From: FW021-bin31 sp964478125
GTDB taxonomy: Bacteria; Bacteroidota; Bacteroidia; Chitinophagales; Chitinophagaceae
Assembly: GCA_964478125.1 (NCBI GenBank)
Contig: CAYZGR010000021.1
Span: 1-46,564, forward strand
DNA length: 46,564 nt
Reading direction: 5' to 3'
This document shows, piece after piece, positions 8,601 through 17,424 of the stretch. Position numbers and translations under genes: made by a program. The notes beneath the pieces are model-generated. The model saw only the letters and a program-made list of their open reading frames with translations. It did no database searches and was not told the origin of the DNA. Position 1 is the stretch's first letter; the number at the start of each line of letters is the position of its first letter.

Positions 8601-9290
8601 ATGATTAAAAAACTACTTTTGGGGGCGGCCCTTATCTGCTTCTCAGGAATTTCTTTCGCACAGGTAAAATGGAGTGTCAAAACCGGGCTGCATTACTCCA
8701 ATATTACAGCGCGGGATCGTGACGGAAATAAAGTGCAGACATCTGCAATACCGGGAATCTGCCTGGGCTTGAGCGCAATCATCCCGCTAACAGACCGGTT
8801 CGCCATTAACCCAACGCTGGTTTACGCGAAGCGGGGTTTTGAGCAGAAAGGGGCGGCAACGCATATAGGGTGGGGCAAAAATTTTGAAGCAAGGGCCTCT
8901 TATATTGAGCTGCCTGTAGATTTTCTTTACCGTCCGAAGATCGGGCCGGGTAATCTTTTACTCGCTGCCGGTCCTTACATCGGCTACGGAACCGGCGGCA
9001 GATGGACGGCAGACGGCCCGGTAGCGATAGGCGATATCATAATAGATGAAAAGGGGGCCGTGGCTTTCCAGAAGGATGAGTCCTATGGCGAGCTGGGTAC
9101 CTATGTTTATGCAAAGCCCTGGGATTACGGGATGCATTTCAGGATCGGCTATATGCTTTTCGACCATTATTCCATATCATTTGAGATGCAACAGGGAATA
9201 GCCGACCTGCAACCCCAATGGGCCGACTATAAGCCGGAAAGCTCGATAAAAAACAAATCCTGGGGAGTATCGCTCGGCTACCGGTTTTAA
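8601..9290 (+). CDS. PorT-like outer-membrane beta-barrel protein
   Basis: 229 residues. The signal peptide (MIKKLLLGAALICFSGISFAQ) is followed by the pattern of the Bacteroidota outer-membrane beta-barrel family: VKTGLHYSNITARD at the start, PGICLGLSAIIPLTDRFAINPTLVYAKRGFEQKG, YIELPVDFLYRPK, LLLAAGPYIGYGTGG and a C-terminal GVSLGYRF. Function in this family is usually unknown, and the best-known member, PorT, belongs to type IX secretion. Nothing here ties this protein to that system. The 200 bp upstream hold an imperfect hairpin (ATTCCTT...AAGGAAT near 8450-8468) and a 35-codon frame not believed to be a gene. Confidence 0.8.
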   Translation: MIKKLLLGAALICFSGISFAQVKWSVKTGLHYSNITARDRDGNKVQTSAIPGICLGLSAIIPLTDRFAINPTLVYAKRGFEQKGAATHIGWGKNFEARASYIELPVDFLYRPKIGPGNLLLAAGPYIGYGTGGRWTADGPVAIGDIIIDEKGAVAFQKDESYGELGTYVYAKPWDYGMHFRIGYMLFDHYSISFEMQQGIADLQPQWADYKPESSIKNKSWGVSLGYRF

Positions 9291-9430
9291 GAAGACCGGG
9301 ACAAATAATTAACATGCGATATCGGGGCAGCCAATAATGATAAAATCCGGGCCTTACAATAAACATATTGAAAATGACGTTAAACCTTAAACCCGATAAA
9401 AAGATACAATTTTAACCGCAACCTAAAGAA

Positions 9431-10618
9431 ATGAATCAGTGGGTAGAAAAAACATTCCTTTTTTATCTGGCGCTTTACAGCATGTCATCTTGTACCAAAG
9501 ATGTGCACATTCATGTTCCTCCACAAAAGCAGAAACTGGTAGTTAACTGTCTTTTCAATCCCGATAGCGTCTGGAAAGTATTTGTTGGGACAACTATGCC
9601 TATCGGCGACACTTTATCCACATCCATCGTTAAAAATGCAAAAGTGGCCATAGAAGGAGGTAATCAGATCATCCATCTGAATTATTTAAATAAGGGATAT
9701 TATGTATCTCGTCTGAAACCTAAAGTGGGCACTTCATACACCATTAAAGTATCCGCAGCGGGATTCCCATCAGCGGAGGCATCGGATCGGATCCCTGCTA
9801 AATTATCTATTACATCATTTGATTTTGACACCCTGCCCATTATCATCACCCCACCCGATGAATTGATTTCTTTCGATAAGGAAAAAGTAAACAAGTTGAC
9901 TTTATCCTTAGACGGATGGAACAAGAATAGTTATGCACAGATAAAAGGAATGGTTTATAATAAAAATGAATTATTTGACTATATCATCACTAATGGTACG
10001 TTAGAAAAAACATGGGATGGCTTGAAAAGTAATCCCAACATAAACAATCCATCGCGACCTTATCCTTCTCTTAAAGTTATTGACTCTATCATTTCAAAGC
10101 TTCAGATGTTAAAAGATGAACCCATACTTTCCCAGACAAAGCTGAGGAAAAAGGTCACTTCCATCACCGGTGCGGGATACACGTTTATTTATGATACTTT
10201 AATTCATTACACTAAAAGAACCCCTGCATCAAATCATATAGAATCCCTTTTTAAACTCAATGAGATTTATGCCACACAACCTCCGTTTTATAACCTTAAA
10301 GACGATGCCGGTTCTGCCTTCGCGAAGGGAATGAATGGACTTAAGCAGGGCCATATCTTATTATATTCGTCTTATTGGTATTTTAGTCCGGATACCTGGT
10401 GGAATGATCCCATAAAGGGTGGAGATAAGACCGCATTGGAGGTGTGGATGGATTTATTCAGCCTGAGCCGGGCGGCATTCCAATTTAAAACAACTTATAT
10501 CAAAAACCAGGCAGGCGCGGATGATCCTTTTTCTGAACCGGTACAGGTCTATAACAACATCAGAGGAGGATATGGGATTTTTGCAGGTTATCAGAAACAA
10601 AGAGTGAGAATATATTAA
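9431..10618 (+). CDS. DUF4249 family lipoprotein
   Basis: 395 residues. The N-terminus is a lipoprotein signal with SMSSCTKD (Cys about residue 21). The early mature sequence (QKLVVNCLFNPDSVWKVFVGTTMPIGD ... VKNAKVAIEG ... YTIKVSAAGFPSAEASDRIP) is the signature of DUF4249, a Bacteroidota family usually encoded directly beside a TonB-dependent receptor carrying a carboxypeptidase-regulatory-like domain. Such a receptor lies 0.5 kb downstream here, but in the reverse of the common order, with a pseudogene and a repeat in between. It is probably an outer-membrane accessory to that receptor. The substrate is unknown. Confidence 0.88.
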   Translation: MNQWVEKTFLFYLALYSMSSCTKDVHIHVPPQKQKLVVNCLFNPDSVWKVFVGTTMPIGDTLSTSIVKNAKVAIEGGNQIIHLNYLNKGYYVSRLKPKVGTSYTIKVSAAGFPSAEASDRIPAKLSITSFDFDTLPIIITPPDELISFDKEKVNKLTLSLDGWNKNSYAQIKGMVYNKNELFDYIITNGTLEKTWDGLKSNPNINNPSRPYPSLKVIDSIISKLQMLKDEPILSQTKLRKKVTSITGAGYTFIYDTLIHYTKRTPASNHIESLFKLNEIYATQPPFYNLKDDAGSAFAKGMNGLKQGHILLYSSYWYFSPDTWWNDPIKGGDKTALEVWMDLFSLSRAAFQFKTTYIKNQAGADDPFSEPVQVYNNIRGGYGIFAGYQKQRVRIY

Positions 10619-10664
10619 TTAAAAAGTAAGAAGGGCCAATATATATTAACAGGGAACGAGTCAT

Positions 10665-10925
10665 TGTAAGAATTACTTGGAAGGTTTAAGACAAAAAGTA
10701 TGGAAATCAAAAACAGGAATTTGTATAACCGATATAAGACCGGCTTGATGGATACCGATATGGCTAAAGGAGAAGGATTGTTTTGGGTATCACCGGTTGA
10801 TAAGGCTGCCCTGCAAATTTTTAACGCTATTAACAAAAGAAAAAAGATGGCATATCACGAAGCGTTGAAGGCTTGTTGCATCCATACTTAAGCATATACC
10901 CAGAAATATATACGATAAAATGTAG
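10665..10925 (+). pseudogene. Remnant of a short-chain dehydrogenase/reductase, C-terminal part only
   Basis: Three reading-frame pieces line up as the C-terminal ~85 residues of an SDR. Piece 1 (10665-10742) reads KNYLEGLRQKVWKSKTG then CITDIRPG. A 1-base loss at about 10743 moves to the next frame, GLMDTDMAKGEGLFWVSP ... NAINKRKKMAY (to 10855). One extra base at 10856 then leads to TKR, a TGA at 10866-10868 where the family has Trp, and RLVASILKHIPRNIYDKM ending at a TAG (10923-10925). The catalytic N-terminal two-thirds are missing: the DUF4249 gene ends 46 bp upstream. Two frameshifts plus a nonsense codon make this clearly dead. The ATG at 10700 begins a 63-codon frame that is only a by-product. 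Confidence 0.8.
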
Positions 10926-11003
10926 GAGACTAAAAAATATCTAATGAATGGATTTATACAAGCCGGTTTGTAATGACTAAATATCCGGGAAGCAGACGGG
11001 TTA

Positions 11004-11085
11004 CTCGTCATTGTGAGCGAAGCGGATCTTATTATAAGTAGACTTGTTGAGATGACATCAGTCGTGCCTCTTCCGCAATGATGAA
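11004..11085. repeat. Intergenic palindromic repeat element of the Bacteroidota type
   Basis: CTCGTCATTGTGAGCGAAGCG (first arm, from 11004) and CGTGCCTCTTCCGCAATGATGA (second arm, to about 11085) form an imperfect inverted repeat. The wording matches a familiar dispersed element in Bacteroidota genomes, usually read as GTCATTGCGAGCGAAGCG ... CGTGCCTC.TCGCAATGACG. The arms here have diverged, so it is an old copy. It fills most of the gap between the SDR remnant and the TonB receptor. Confidence 0.55.
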
Positions 11086-11112
11086 ATCCAGAATAAATGA
11101 ATTACCTTATTC

Positions 11113-13563
11113 ATGAGAACCATACGGAATTATTTATTACTCACTATTTTTCTAACCCCGTTTACCTTACAGGTCGTGGGCCAGGACCGTTACACCGTTA
11201 GCGGATATGTTTCAGACAGTTCCAATTCAGAAAGATTAATGGGCGCCAACATCCGGCTTTTGCCGGCGTCTCAAAAAGGCGCTTTCAGCAATAACTATGG
11301 CTTTTACAGCTTTACGATGACAACCGGAGAAGTTACGTTAGCCTGCTCTTTTGTCGGTTATCAAACGGATACCATTCATTTTTATTTAAAAAAAGATACG
11401 GCCATTAATTTCCAGCTTTCTTCCGTTTCTATGTTAAAGGAAATTACCGTGAACAGCCGCGTCCCCATAGAGCAACAGAGCGATATCAGCCATATTTCCA
11501 TACCTGTTAAAGAACTGGCCGCCATCCCTTCATTCATGGGAGAAAAAGACATCATAAAGGCCATTCAATGGCTGCCTGGAGTTCAAACCGGAAATGACGG
11601 CAGTACGGGCCTCTATATTCGCGGAGGCGGCCCCGGCCAGAATCTTATCCTATTGGATGGCGTTCCGGTATATAACATATCTCATTTATTTGGCTTTTTT
11701 TCCGTTTTTACTCCTGAAGCCATTCAAAGCGTAGACCTTTATAAAGGCGGCTTTCCGGCCCGCTATGGCGGCAGATTATCTTCTGTGCTGGACATCAGGA
11801 TGAAGGACGGCGACATGAAAAAGCTCAAAGGAGATGTTTCCGTCGGTTTATTATCCGCTAAACTTTCCTTACAGGGACCGATCAAGAAAAACAAATCTTC
11901 TTTTATTATTTCCGCCCGACGAACCTATTTAGATTTGTTAGCTAAACCATTTATTGCCGCATTTGCCCGTTCAAAAGACAGTCATAAAAAGTTTGGCTAC
12001 TATTTTCAGGATTATACTGCAAAATTTAATGATATTATAAATGATAAGAACAGGGTATACCTGAGCTTTTATGGAGGTAATGATCAATTTTATGGAAAAT
12101 TTAAAGAAAGCGGGAACAACGAAGATTATGCCAATACTTCTACAACAAAGGCCCGCCTGGGTTGGGGAAATATTACAGGCGCTTTAAGGTGGAACAGGAC
12201 GATCGGCCCAAAATTATTTTCCAACCTTACGTTGAGTTACACCCGGTTCAGGTATTTTTTAAAAGGTTCAAACAGCCAGGTCTTAACGGATAAAGAAGAT
12301 CAAAACCGACAAGCTTCGTTTTCCCAATTCAATTATTTATCCCATATCCGGGATTGGTCAGCCAGGCTGGACTTTGACTATGCCCCATCGCCTGCTCATG
12401 CCATTAAATTTGGCGGAGGTCTTATCCTTCATCGTTTTCAACCCGGCATTAAAATAAGCAAAAATGCGGGCGACAGCCTTCTGAACGGGCCCACTTCAGA
12501 AATAAGGCAGGGGAGCGATCCCGTTTACAGTAGAAACCTTAACTTTTACGGAGAAGATGAAATCACTTTTAACGACCACCTGAAAGCCGACTTTGGTTTG
12601 CGATTGGCCATTTACAATGCGAATAACAAAAATTATTATGCGCTGCAGCCCCGCTTTTCGGGAAGGTATCTGTTGGGAAGACAATGGTCCATAAAAGCGG
12701 GCTATGCCCGAATGTTTCAGCCGCTTCATCTGTTAGTCAATAGCGGAGCAGGATTCCCCGTGGATCTGTGGGTTCCCGCCACGCGTAAAGCTCCTCCTGC
12801 CGCCAGCAATCAATATACGCTGGGGTTTGCCAAAACCTTCCAACATCAATATGAACTTACTGCCGAAGCGTATTACAAAACAATGAACAACGTTATTGCT
12901 TATAAGGATGGAGCTGATTTTACCAATACTTCAAAAAGCTGGCAGGATAAAATAGATGTAGGTCGCGGCTATGCGCATGGTTTAGAGCTTTCTGTCAAAA
13001 AGAAGTCGGGTAATACTACAGGATGGATCAGTTATACGCTGGCCTGGAACCAGAGACAATTCCCCGCTATTAATAATGGAAAAAGATTTCCTTATAAATT
13101 CGATCGCCGGCATGATCTCAAACTGGTATTTCTTCATCAATTTTCTAAACATATCCGGGCTTCCGCCGGCTGGGTGTTTGCTTCAGGAAATACCGTAACT
13201 CTTCCTGTTCTAAAATACAATGCGCCCTATAATGGAGTTACTTATTACACTGATTGGGATACAAAGGAGATCTTACCGGTAGAATATGTGCCTTCCCGCA
13301 ACAATTTTCGCATGCGGCCTTATCACCGCCTCGACCTGAGCGTTGATTTTATAAAAGAGAAAAAGAAAGGGAACCGCATCTGGAATATCAGCATTTATAA
13401 CGCATACGCCCGGCAGAATCCTTATTTTTATTATTATGAAGTGGAGGCGCAGTATCCTTATTTATATAACCGGCCGGAAAAAATGAACAAACATCTTCAG
13501 CTAAAACAGTTCAGCCTGTTTTCTGTGATTCCCTCGGTAACCTATCGGTTTGAATTTAAATAG
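11113..13563 (+). CDS. TonB-dependent receptor with carboxypeptidase-regulatory-like domain
   Basis: 816 residues, outer membrane. The signal peptide ends near VVGQ (residue 23). Residues about 28-110 form the CarboxypepD_reg-like domain (YTVSGYVSDSSNSERLMGANIRL ... FVGYQTDTI). The plug follows with IKAIQWLPGVQTGNDGSTGLYIRGGGPGQNLILLDGVPVYN and the barrel starts after GGRLSSVLDIRMKDG. The barrel ends in the aromatic terminus VTYRFEFK. It imports a ligand using TonB energy. The DUF4249 gene upstream is its likely partner. No SusD gene is present, so this is not a SusCD pair, and the ligand is unknown. Confidence 0.92.
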   Translation: MRTIRNYLLLTIFLTPFTLQVVGQDRYTVSGYVSDSSNSERLMGANIRLLPASQKGAFSNNYGFYSFTMTTGEVTLACSFVGYQTDTIHFYLKKDTAINFQLSSVSMLKEITVNSRVPIEQQSDISHISIPVKELAAIPSFMGEKDIIKAIQWLPGVQTGNDGSTGLYIRGGGPGQNLILLDGVPVYNISHLFGFFSVFTPEAIQSVDLYKGGFPARYGGRLSSVLDIRMKDGDMKKLKGDVSVGLLSAKLSLQGPIKKNKSSFIISARRTYLDLLAKPFIAAFARSKDSHKKFGYYFQDYTAKFNDIINDKNRVYLSFYGGNDQFYGKFKESGNNEDYANTSTTKARLGWGNITGALRWNRTIGPKLFSNLTLSYTRFRYFLKGSNSQVLTDKEDQNRQASFSQFNYLSHIRDWSARLDFDYAPSPAHAIKFGGGLILHRFQPGIKISKNAGDSLLNGPTSEIRQGSDPVYSRNLNFYGEDEITFNDHLKADFGLRLAIYNANNKNYYALQPRFSGRYLLGRQWSIKAGYARMFQPLHLLVNSGAGFPVDLWVPATRKAPPAASNQYTLGFAKTFQHQYELTAEAYYKTMNNVIAYKDGADFTNTSKSWQDKIDVGRGYAHGLELSVKKKSGNTTGWISYTLAWNQRQFPAINNGKRFPYKFDRRHDLKLVFLHQFSKHIRASAGWVFASGNTVTLPVLKYNAPYNGVTYYTDWDTKEILPVEYVPSRNNFRMRPYHRLDLSVDFIKEKKKGNRIWNISIYNAYARQNPYFYYYEVEAQYPYLYNRPEKMNKHLQLKQFSLFSVIPSVTYRFEFK

Positions 13564-13712
13564 ACGGTTACAGGTCCGCAGGGATACAATTTCAACAGGC
13601 CTGAATTTACGGAACTGCATACGTCCCTATATCTGCAATAAATTTGCTGTGCGATATTTAAACTGATAATCAGTAAGTTACAGAAGCATTAAATATTTTT
13701 TAATAAAAAACT

Positions 13713-13742
13713 TTGCAGAAAGGACAGAACCATCTACCTTTG
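13713..13742 (+). promoter_or_regulatory. Promoter of the ribosomal protein operon (Bacteroidota sigma consensus)
   Basis: TTG at 13713-13715, a 19-base spacer, then TACCTTTG at 13735-13742 match the Bacteroidota primary-sigma promoter (TTG-N19-TAnnTTTG) exactly. The start codon of rplM is at 13801, leaving a leader of about 50 nt. The 237-bp gap after the TonB receptor has no gene. Confidence 0.8.
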
Positions 13743-13800
13743 CACTCCTTAAAAAACTGTTGAAAAAACAACATTCTAACAAGCGTTTATTAATAAAATT

Positions 13801-14244
13801 ATGAACACGTTAAGTTTTAAAACCCAATCGGCCAATAAGGCATCTGTTCGCCACGACTGGTACATAGTGGATGCCGCCAATCAGGCCCCGGGCCGGATCG
13901 GCGCCCATATCGCCGCCGTATTGAGAGGCAAGAACAAACCTTATTACACGCCGCATGTAGATTGTGGCGATTATGTTATTGTCATTAACGCGGATAAGAT
14001 CGCATTTTCGGGAAACAAGCTCGATCAAAAGGAATATATCACTTTTTCAGGCTATCCCGGCGGGCAAAAAAGAGAACGGGCAGGCCATTTGCTAAAACGC
14101 CGTCCCGAAGCCGTTATTGAACATGCCGTAAAGGGAATGCTCCCTAAAAATAAATTGGGCCGCCAAATGTACAAAAAGCTGTTTGTATATGCGGGAACCG
14201 ACCATCCCCATGCTGCACAAAAACCTCAGCCATTAACTTTTTAA
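13801..14244 (+). CDS. rplM: 50S ribosomal protein L13
   Basis: 147 residues, normal length. L13 signatures: RHDWYIVDAANQAPGRIGAHIAAVLRGKNKPYYTPHVDCGDYVIVINADKIAFSGNK near the start, YPGGQKRERAGHLLKRRPEAVIEHAVKGMLPKNKLGRQMYKKLFVY in the middle and HPHAAQKPQPL at the end. It is an early-assembly 23S rRNA-binding protein of the large subunit. It starts 59 bp after a consensus promoter and is followed directly by rpsI, the conserved L13-S9 pair. Confidence 0.97.
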   Translation: MNTLSFKTQSANKASVRHDWYIVDAANQAPGRIGAHIAAVLRGKNKPYYTPHVDCGDYVIVINADKIAFSGNKLDQKEYITFSGYPGGQKRERAGHLLKRRPEAVIEHAVKGMLPKNKLGRQMYKKLFVYAGTDHPHAAQKPQPLTF

Positions 14245-14259
14245 TTGACTCATAAGTAC

Positions 14260-14649
14260 ATGGAAAAGCAAAAAAAAGCAATCGGCAGAAGAAAAGAAGC
14301 TACTGCCCGCATATTTATCAAAAAGGGATCCGGCAAGATCACGATCAACAACAAGGATTACAAGAGCTATTTTTCACTGGATTACCTGCAAAATCAGGTA
14401 GAGCTTCCTTTAAAGACCATTGAGGCTACAGAAGCTTTTGATTTAAACATTACCGTCAAAGGCGGGGGCATTAAAGGACAGGCAGAAGCCGTAAAATTGG
14501 GTATCGCCCGTGCGCTATGCAACCTTAATGAAGACTGGCGTCCCACCCTGAAGCACGAGGGATTGCTTATGCGCGACCCGCGCGTGGTAGAACGGAAGAA
14601 GCCCGGACAGAAAAAAGCAAGAAAGAGCTTCCAGTTCTCCAAACGCTAA
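14260..14649 (+). CDS. rpsI: 30S ribosomal protein S9
   Basis: 129 residues from the ATG at 14260. An in-frame TTG at 14245 abuts the rplM stop, but the family start is at KQKKAIGRRKEATARIFIKKGSGKITIN. The C-terminal basic tail, which reaches the ribosomal P-site tRNA, is intact: RDPRVVERKKPGQKKARKSFQFSKR, ending in the universal KR. The region GGGIKGQAEAVKLGIARAL is also diagnostic. The gap to rpsB (77 bp) contains CCGGAC...GTGCCGG, a weak hairpin. Confidence 0.97.
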   Translation: MEKQKKAIGRRKEATARIFIKKGSGKITINNKDYKSYFSLDYLQNQVELPLKTIEATEAFDLNITVKGGGIKGQAEAVKLGIARALCNLNEDWRPTLKHEGLLMRDPRVVERKKPGQKKARKSFQFSKR

Positions 14650-14726
14650 TGTTCATCCAAAAATCCGGACGGAGTGCCGGTTGATCAAATTATTGGTTTT
14701 ACACAACTTTTTTTATCATAAGTATT

Positions 14727-15620
14727 ATGGAAGATAAACAAACTTCTTTACAGCAACAATTGCTCGAAGCAGGAGTACACTTTGGCCATCTGAAGAAAAA
14801 GTGGAATCCCAAAATGTTGCCTTATATCTTCACCGAGAAGAAAGGCATTCATATCATTGACCTGAATCGCACGGTAGAAGGTCTTCAGGAAACTGCTGCA
14901 GCCATGCGTTCCATTGCCCGCAGCGGCAAAAAGATCCTCTTTGTTGCCACGAAAAAACAGGCAAAAGACATTGTAGCCGAAGCTGCAAAAAAAGTAAACA
15001 TGCCTTATGTAACCGAAAGATGGCTCGGAGGGATGCTGACCAACTTTTCGACCATCCGGAAAAGTGTCAAGAAAATGCAAAGCATCGAGAAGATGCTAAA
15101 CGACGGCACCCTGGAAAATGTAACCAAAAAGGAACGCCTCACCCTACAGCGCGATCATGATAAGATGGAAAAGGTGCTGGGAGGAATTGCACAATTGGGA
15201 CGCCTTCCTGCCGCGCTGTTTATTGTGGATATTACCTTTGAACACATCGCCCTGGCCGAAGCACGAAAGTTGGACATCACCACCTTTGGAGTAGTAGATA
15301 CCAATTCCGATCCCCGGAAGGTAGATTTTGTGATCCCTGCCAATGACGATGCCACTAAATCCATCTCCCTTATTACCAACTATCTGACTGCAGCTATTGC
15401 GGAAGGATTACAGGAAAGGGTGCATGATAAAGAACAGCAGGAAGCAGATGAAGAAAATGACGAAAGGGAAAAAGAAATAAGCCGCTTTGAAGCAGGAAAC
15501 GATGAAGACGACAGCGGAAAAGAAAGCGGGCGCCGCCGTAACAAGGATGCCGCACATCCCAAACGCCGGGCTGCGACCCCGGGACGAGGGGGCAGAAAAC
15601 CGGCACAGAAAAATTCCTGA
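14727..15620 (+). CDS. rpsB: 30S ribosomal protein S2 with extended C-terminal tail
   Basis: 297 residues. The body (about 1-235) is typical S2: LLEAGVHFGHLKKKWNPKMLPYIF, IDLNRTVEGL, ILFVATKKQAKDIV, RWLGGMLTNFSTIRKSV, VDITFEHIALAEARKLDI, and VDTNSDPRKVDFVIPANDDATKSI. S2 joins the 30S subunit late and helps to recruit S1. A tail of about 60 residues follows, first acidic (EADEENDEREKE) then strongly basic (GRRRNKDAAHPKRRAATPGRGGRKP), longer than the E. coli protein (241 aa). It is followed by tsf after 28 bp, the conserved rpsB-tsf pair. Confidence 0.97.
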   Translation: MEDKQTSLQQQLLEAGVHFGHLKKKWNPKMLPYIFTEKKGIHIIDLNRTVEGLQETAAAMRSIARSGKKILFVATKKQAKDIVAEAAKKVNMPYVTERWLGGMLTNFSTIRKSVKKMQSIEKMLNDGTLENVTKKERLTLQRDHDKMEKVLGGIAQLGRLPAALFIVDITFEHIALAEARKLDITTFGVVDTNSDPRKVDFVIPANDDATKSISLITNYLTAAIAEGLQERVHDKEQQEADEENDEREKEISRFEAGNDEDDSGKESGRRRNKDAAHPKRRAATPGRGGRKPAQKNS

Positions 15621-15648
15621 TAAAAAATAAAATACAGAATATTCAATT

Positions 15649-16473
15649 ATGGCAACTGTAACAGCAGCAGATGTAAATAAACTGCGCAAACAAACCGGCG
15701 CCGGTATGATGGACTGCCGAAAAGCACTGATAGCATGTGATGGAGACTTTGAAAAAGCAATTGAGTTTTTACGTAAAAAAGGACAAAAAGTAGCGGCTAT
15801 GCGCTCCGGAAGAGAAACCAAAGAAGGAGTAGTAATAGCCCGCACAACCGGCGACCATACCAGAGGGGTGGTGCTTTCCCTGAATTGTGAAACGGACTTC
15901 GTAGCCAAAAATGAAGATTTTATCCACTTTGCACAAAATGTAACGACGCTGGCCCTGGAAAAGGATCTTTCCTCCCTGGAAGAAATTAATGCCGCCGAGA
16001 TAGATGGCCTCAGCGTATCGGAAAGATTAACGGAACTGATCGGAAAGATCGGAGAAAAATTAAGTTTTAACCACTTTGAGAAGGTGCATGCGGCTTACGT
16101 CGTTTCATATATTCATGGTAATTACGCCATGGGGGTTTTGGTAGGGTTTTCCAAAGAAATAGATAAGGATGCAGCCCGTGATATTGCCATGCAGGTGGCA
16201 GCAATGAACCCCGTAGCCGTGGATGCAGCCGGTGTTCCCCGGGACATGGTAGACCGGGAAAAAGAAATCGCCAAAGCCCAGATCATTGCGGAAGGGAAAC
16301 CTGCAGACCTGGCCGACAAAATATCGAAAGGTAAAGTGAACAAGTTCTTTAAGGAACACACCCTATTATCTCAAGCCTACGTGAAAGACAACAAACTCAG
16401 CGTATCAGATTTTCTGAAAAGCGTTGACGCGGAAGCAAAGGTAACTGCATTTAAACGAATCACTTTAGGATAA
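15649..16473 (+). CDS. tsf: Elongation factor Ts
   Basis: 274 residues. The N-terminal UBA-like domain carries VNKLRKQTGAGMMDCRKALIACDGDFEKAIEFLRKKG, and the EF-Tu-contacting TDFVAKN motif is present (NCETDFVAKNEDF). Two core subdomains follow and the usual terminal region (VSDFLKSVDAEAKVTAFKRITLG). EF-Ts is the guanine nucleotide exchange factor for EF-Tu. It lies between rpsB and pyrH and is followed by a strong terminator. Confidence 0.97.
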   Translation: MATVTAADVNKLRKQTGAGMMDCRKALIACDGDFEKAIEFLRKKGQKVAAMRSGRETKEGVVIARTTGDHTRGVVLSLNCETDFVAKNEDFIHFAQNVTTLALEKDLSSLEEINAAEIDGLSVSERLTELIGKIGEKLSFNHFEKVHAAYVVSYIHGNYAMGVLVGFSKEIDKDAARDIAMQVAAMNPVAVDAAGVPRDMVDREKEIAKAQIIAEGKPADLADKISKGKVNKFFKEHTLLSQAYVKDNKLSVSDFLKSVDAEAKVTAFKRITLG

Positions 16474-16486
16474 TTTTCTATGAATG

Positions 16487-16523
16487 AAAAAAAGGAGAGT
16501 TTTTAGAAACTCTCCTTTTTTTT
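16487..16523 (+). terminator. Rho-independent terminator after tsf
   Basis: AAAGGAGAGTTT (16491-16502), loop TTAG, AAACTCTCCTTT (16507-16518) form a perfect 12-bp stem followed by a run of T to 16523. It separates the ribosomal operon from pyrH, although read-through or a promoter in the 30 bp before pyrH is possible. Confidence 0.88.
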
Positions 16524-16556
16524 GCAATAAACTTTAATTTTATAATTTTATCCCTT

Positions 16557-17273
16557 ATGCTGCCAAAATACAAAAGAATTTTACTCAAATTAAGCGGAGA
16601 ATCTCTGATGGGAGATAAGAATTATGGTATTTCTCCCGCCATGATCTCACAATATGCGCATGATATAAAAGAGGTGATGGAAGTAGGAGTACAACTGGCC
16701 ATCGTCATTGGCGGGGGCAATATCTACCGGGGAATGGAAGAAAAAGAAACCGGGATTGAGCGCGCAACAGGAGATTACATGGGTATGCTCGCAACCGTGA
16801 TCAACGGTATGGCCCTGCAAAGCGGCCTGGAAAGAGTAGGCCTTTACACCCGCCTGCAATCTGCCATAAAAATGGAACAACTTGCAGAACCCTATATCCG
16901 CCGCCGTGCTATACGTCATCTTGAAAAAGGGCGGGTCGTCATTTTCGGGGCCGGAACCGGTAACCCCTATTTTACGACAGATACCGCTGCTTCTTTAAGA
17001 GCGATTGAAATAAATGCGGATGTGATCCTGAAAGGTACACGCGTAGACGGGATATATACTGCTGATCCCGAAAAAGATAAAACCGCCAAACGATATAACA
17101 TACTCAATTTTGAAGAAGTATATAAAAATAACCTGCATGTGATGGATATGACTGCCTTTACACTCTGTCATGAAAACAAACTACCGATCATCGTTTTTGA
17201 TATGAACAAATCAGGCAATCTTTTAAAAGTTATTAACGGAGAAAAAGTAGGAACCCTGGTTAGGGAAAAATAA
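16557..17273 (+). CDS. pyrH: UMP kinase
   Basis: 238 residues, the bacterial amino-acid-kinase-type UMP kinase (UMP + ATP to UDP + ADP, pyrimidine nucleotide synthesis). Motifs: KRILLKLSGESLMG at the N-terminus, AIVIGGGNIYRG, RATGDYMGMLATVINGMALQ, IFGAGTGNPYFTTDTAASLRAIEINADVILKGTRVDGIYTADP and FDMNKSGNLLKVINGEKVGTLV. The usual downstream partner frr is not present here. Confidence 0.96.
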   Translation: MLPKYKRILLKLSGESLMGDKNYGISPAMISQYAHDIKEVMEVGVQLAIVIGGGNIYRGMEEKETGIERATGDYMGMLATVINGMALQSGLERVGLYTRLQSAIKMEQLAEPYIRRRAIRHLEKGRVVIFGAGTGNPYFTTDTAASLRAIEINADVILKGTRVDGIYTADPEKDKTAKRYNILNFEEVYKNNLHVMDMTAFTLCHENKLPIIVFDMNKSGNLLKVINGEKVGTLVREK

Positions 17274-17314
17274 CGTTTCCGACCCTGTTTTATTTTGCCC
17301 GGCACCAGGGATAG

Positions 17315-17372
17315 AAAAAAGAGCGATATATCCAATATAAACAATCTATTTTCTCTCTAAATCGCTTTTTTC
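17315..17372 (+). terminator. Terminator after pyrH
   Basis: AAAAAAGAGCGAT (17315-17327) pairs with ATCGCTTTTTT (17361-17371), giving a stem with one G-T pair and a 33-nt loop, ending in a T run. A TACTTTTG -7 element (17375-17382) lies directly after it and probably drives the next gene. Confidence 0.6.
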
Positions 17373-17424
17373 GCTACTTTTGCAAAGGTTACTGAAGGGG
17401 TAACGCTATAAAAATAAAACCTAT

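Noticed and set aside
10700..10891. 63-codon open frame that could be a small protein
   Set aside because: Its sequence is the middle piece of the SDR remnant, and matching pieces continue in other frames on both sides.
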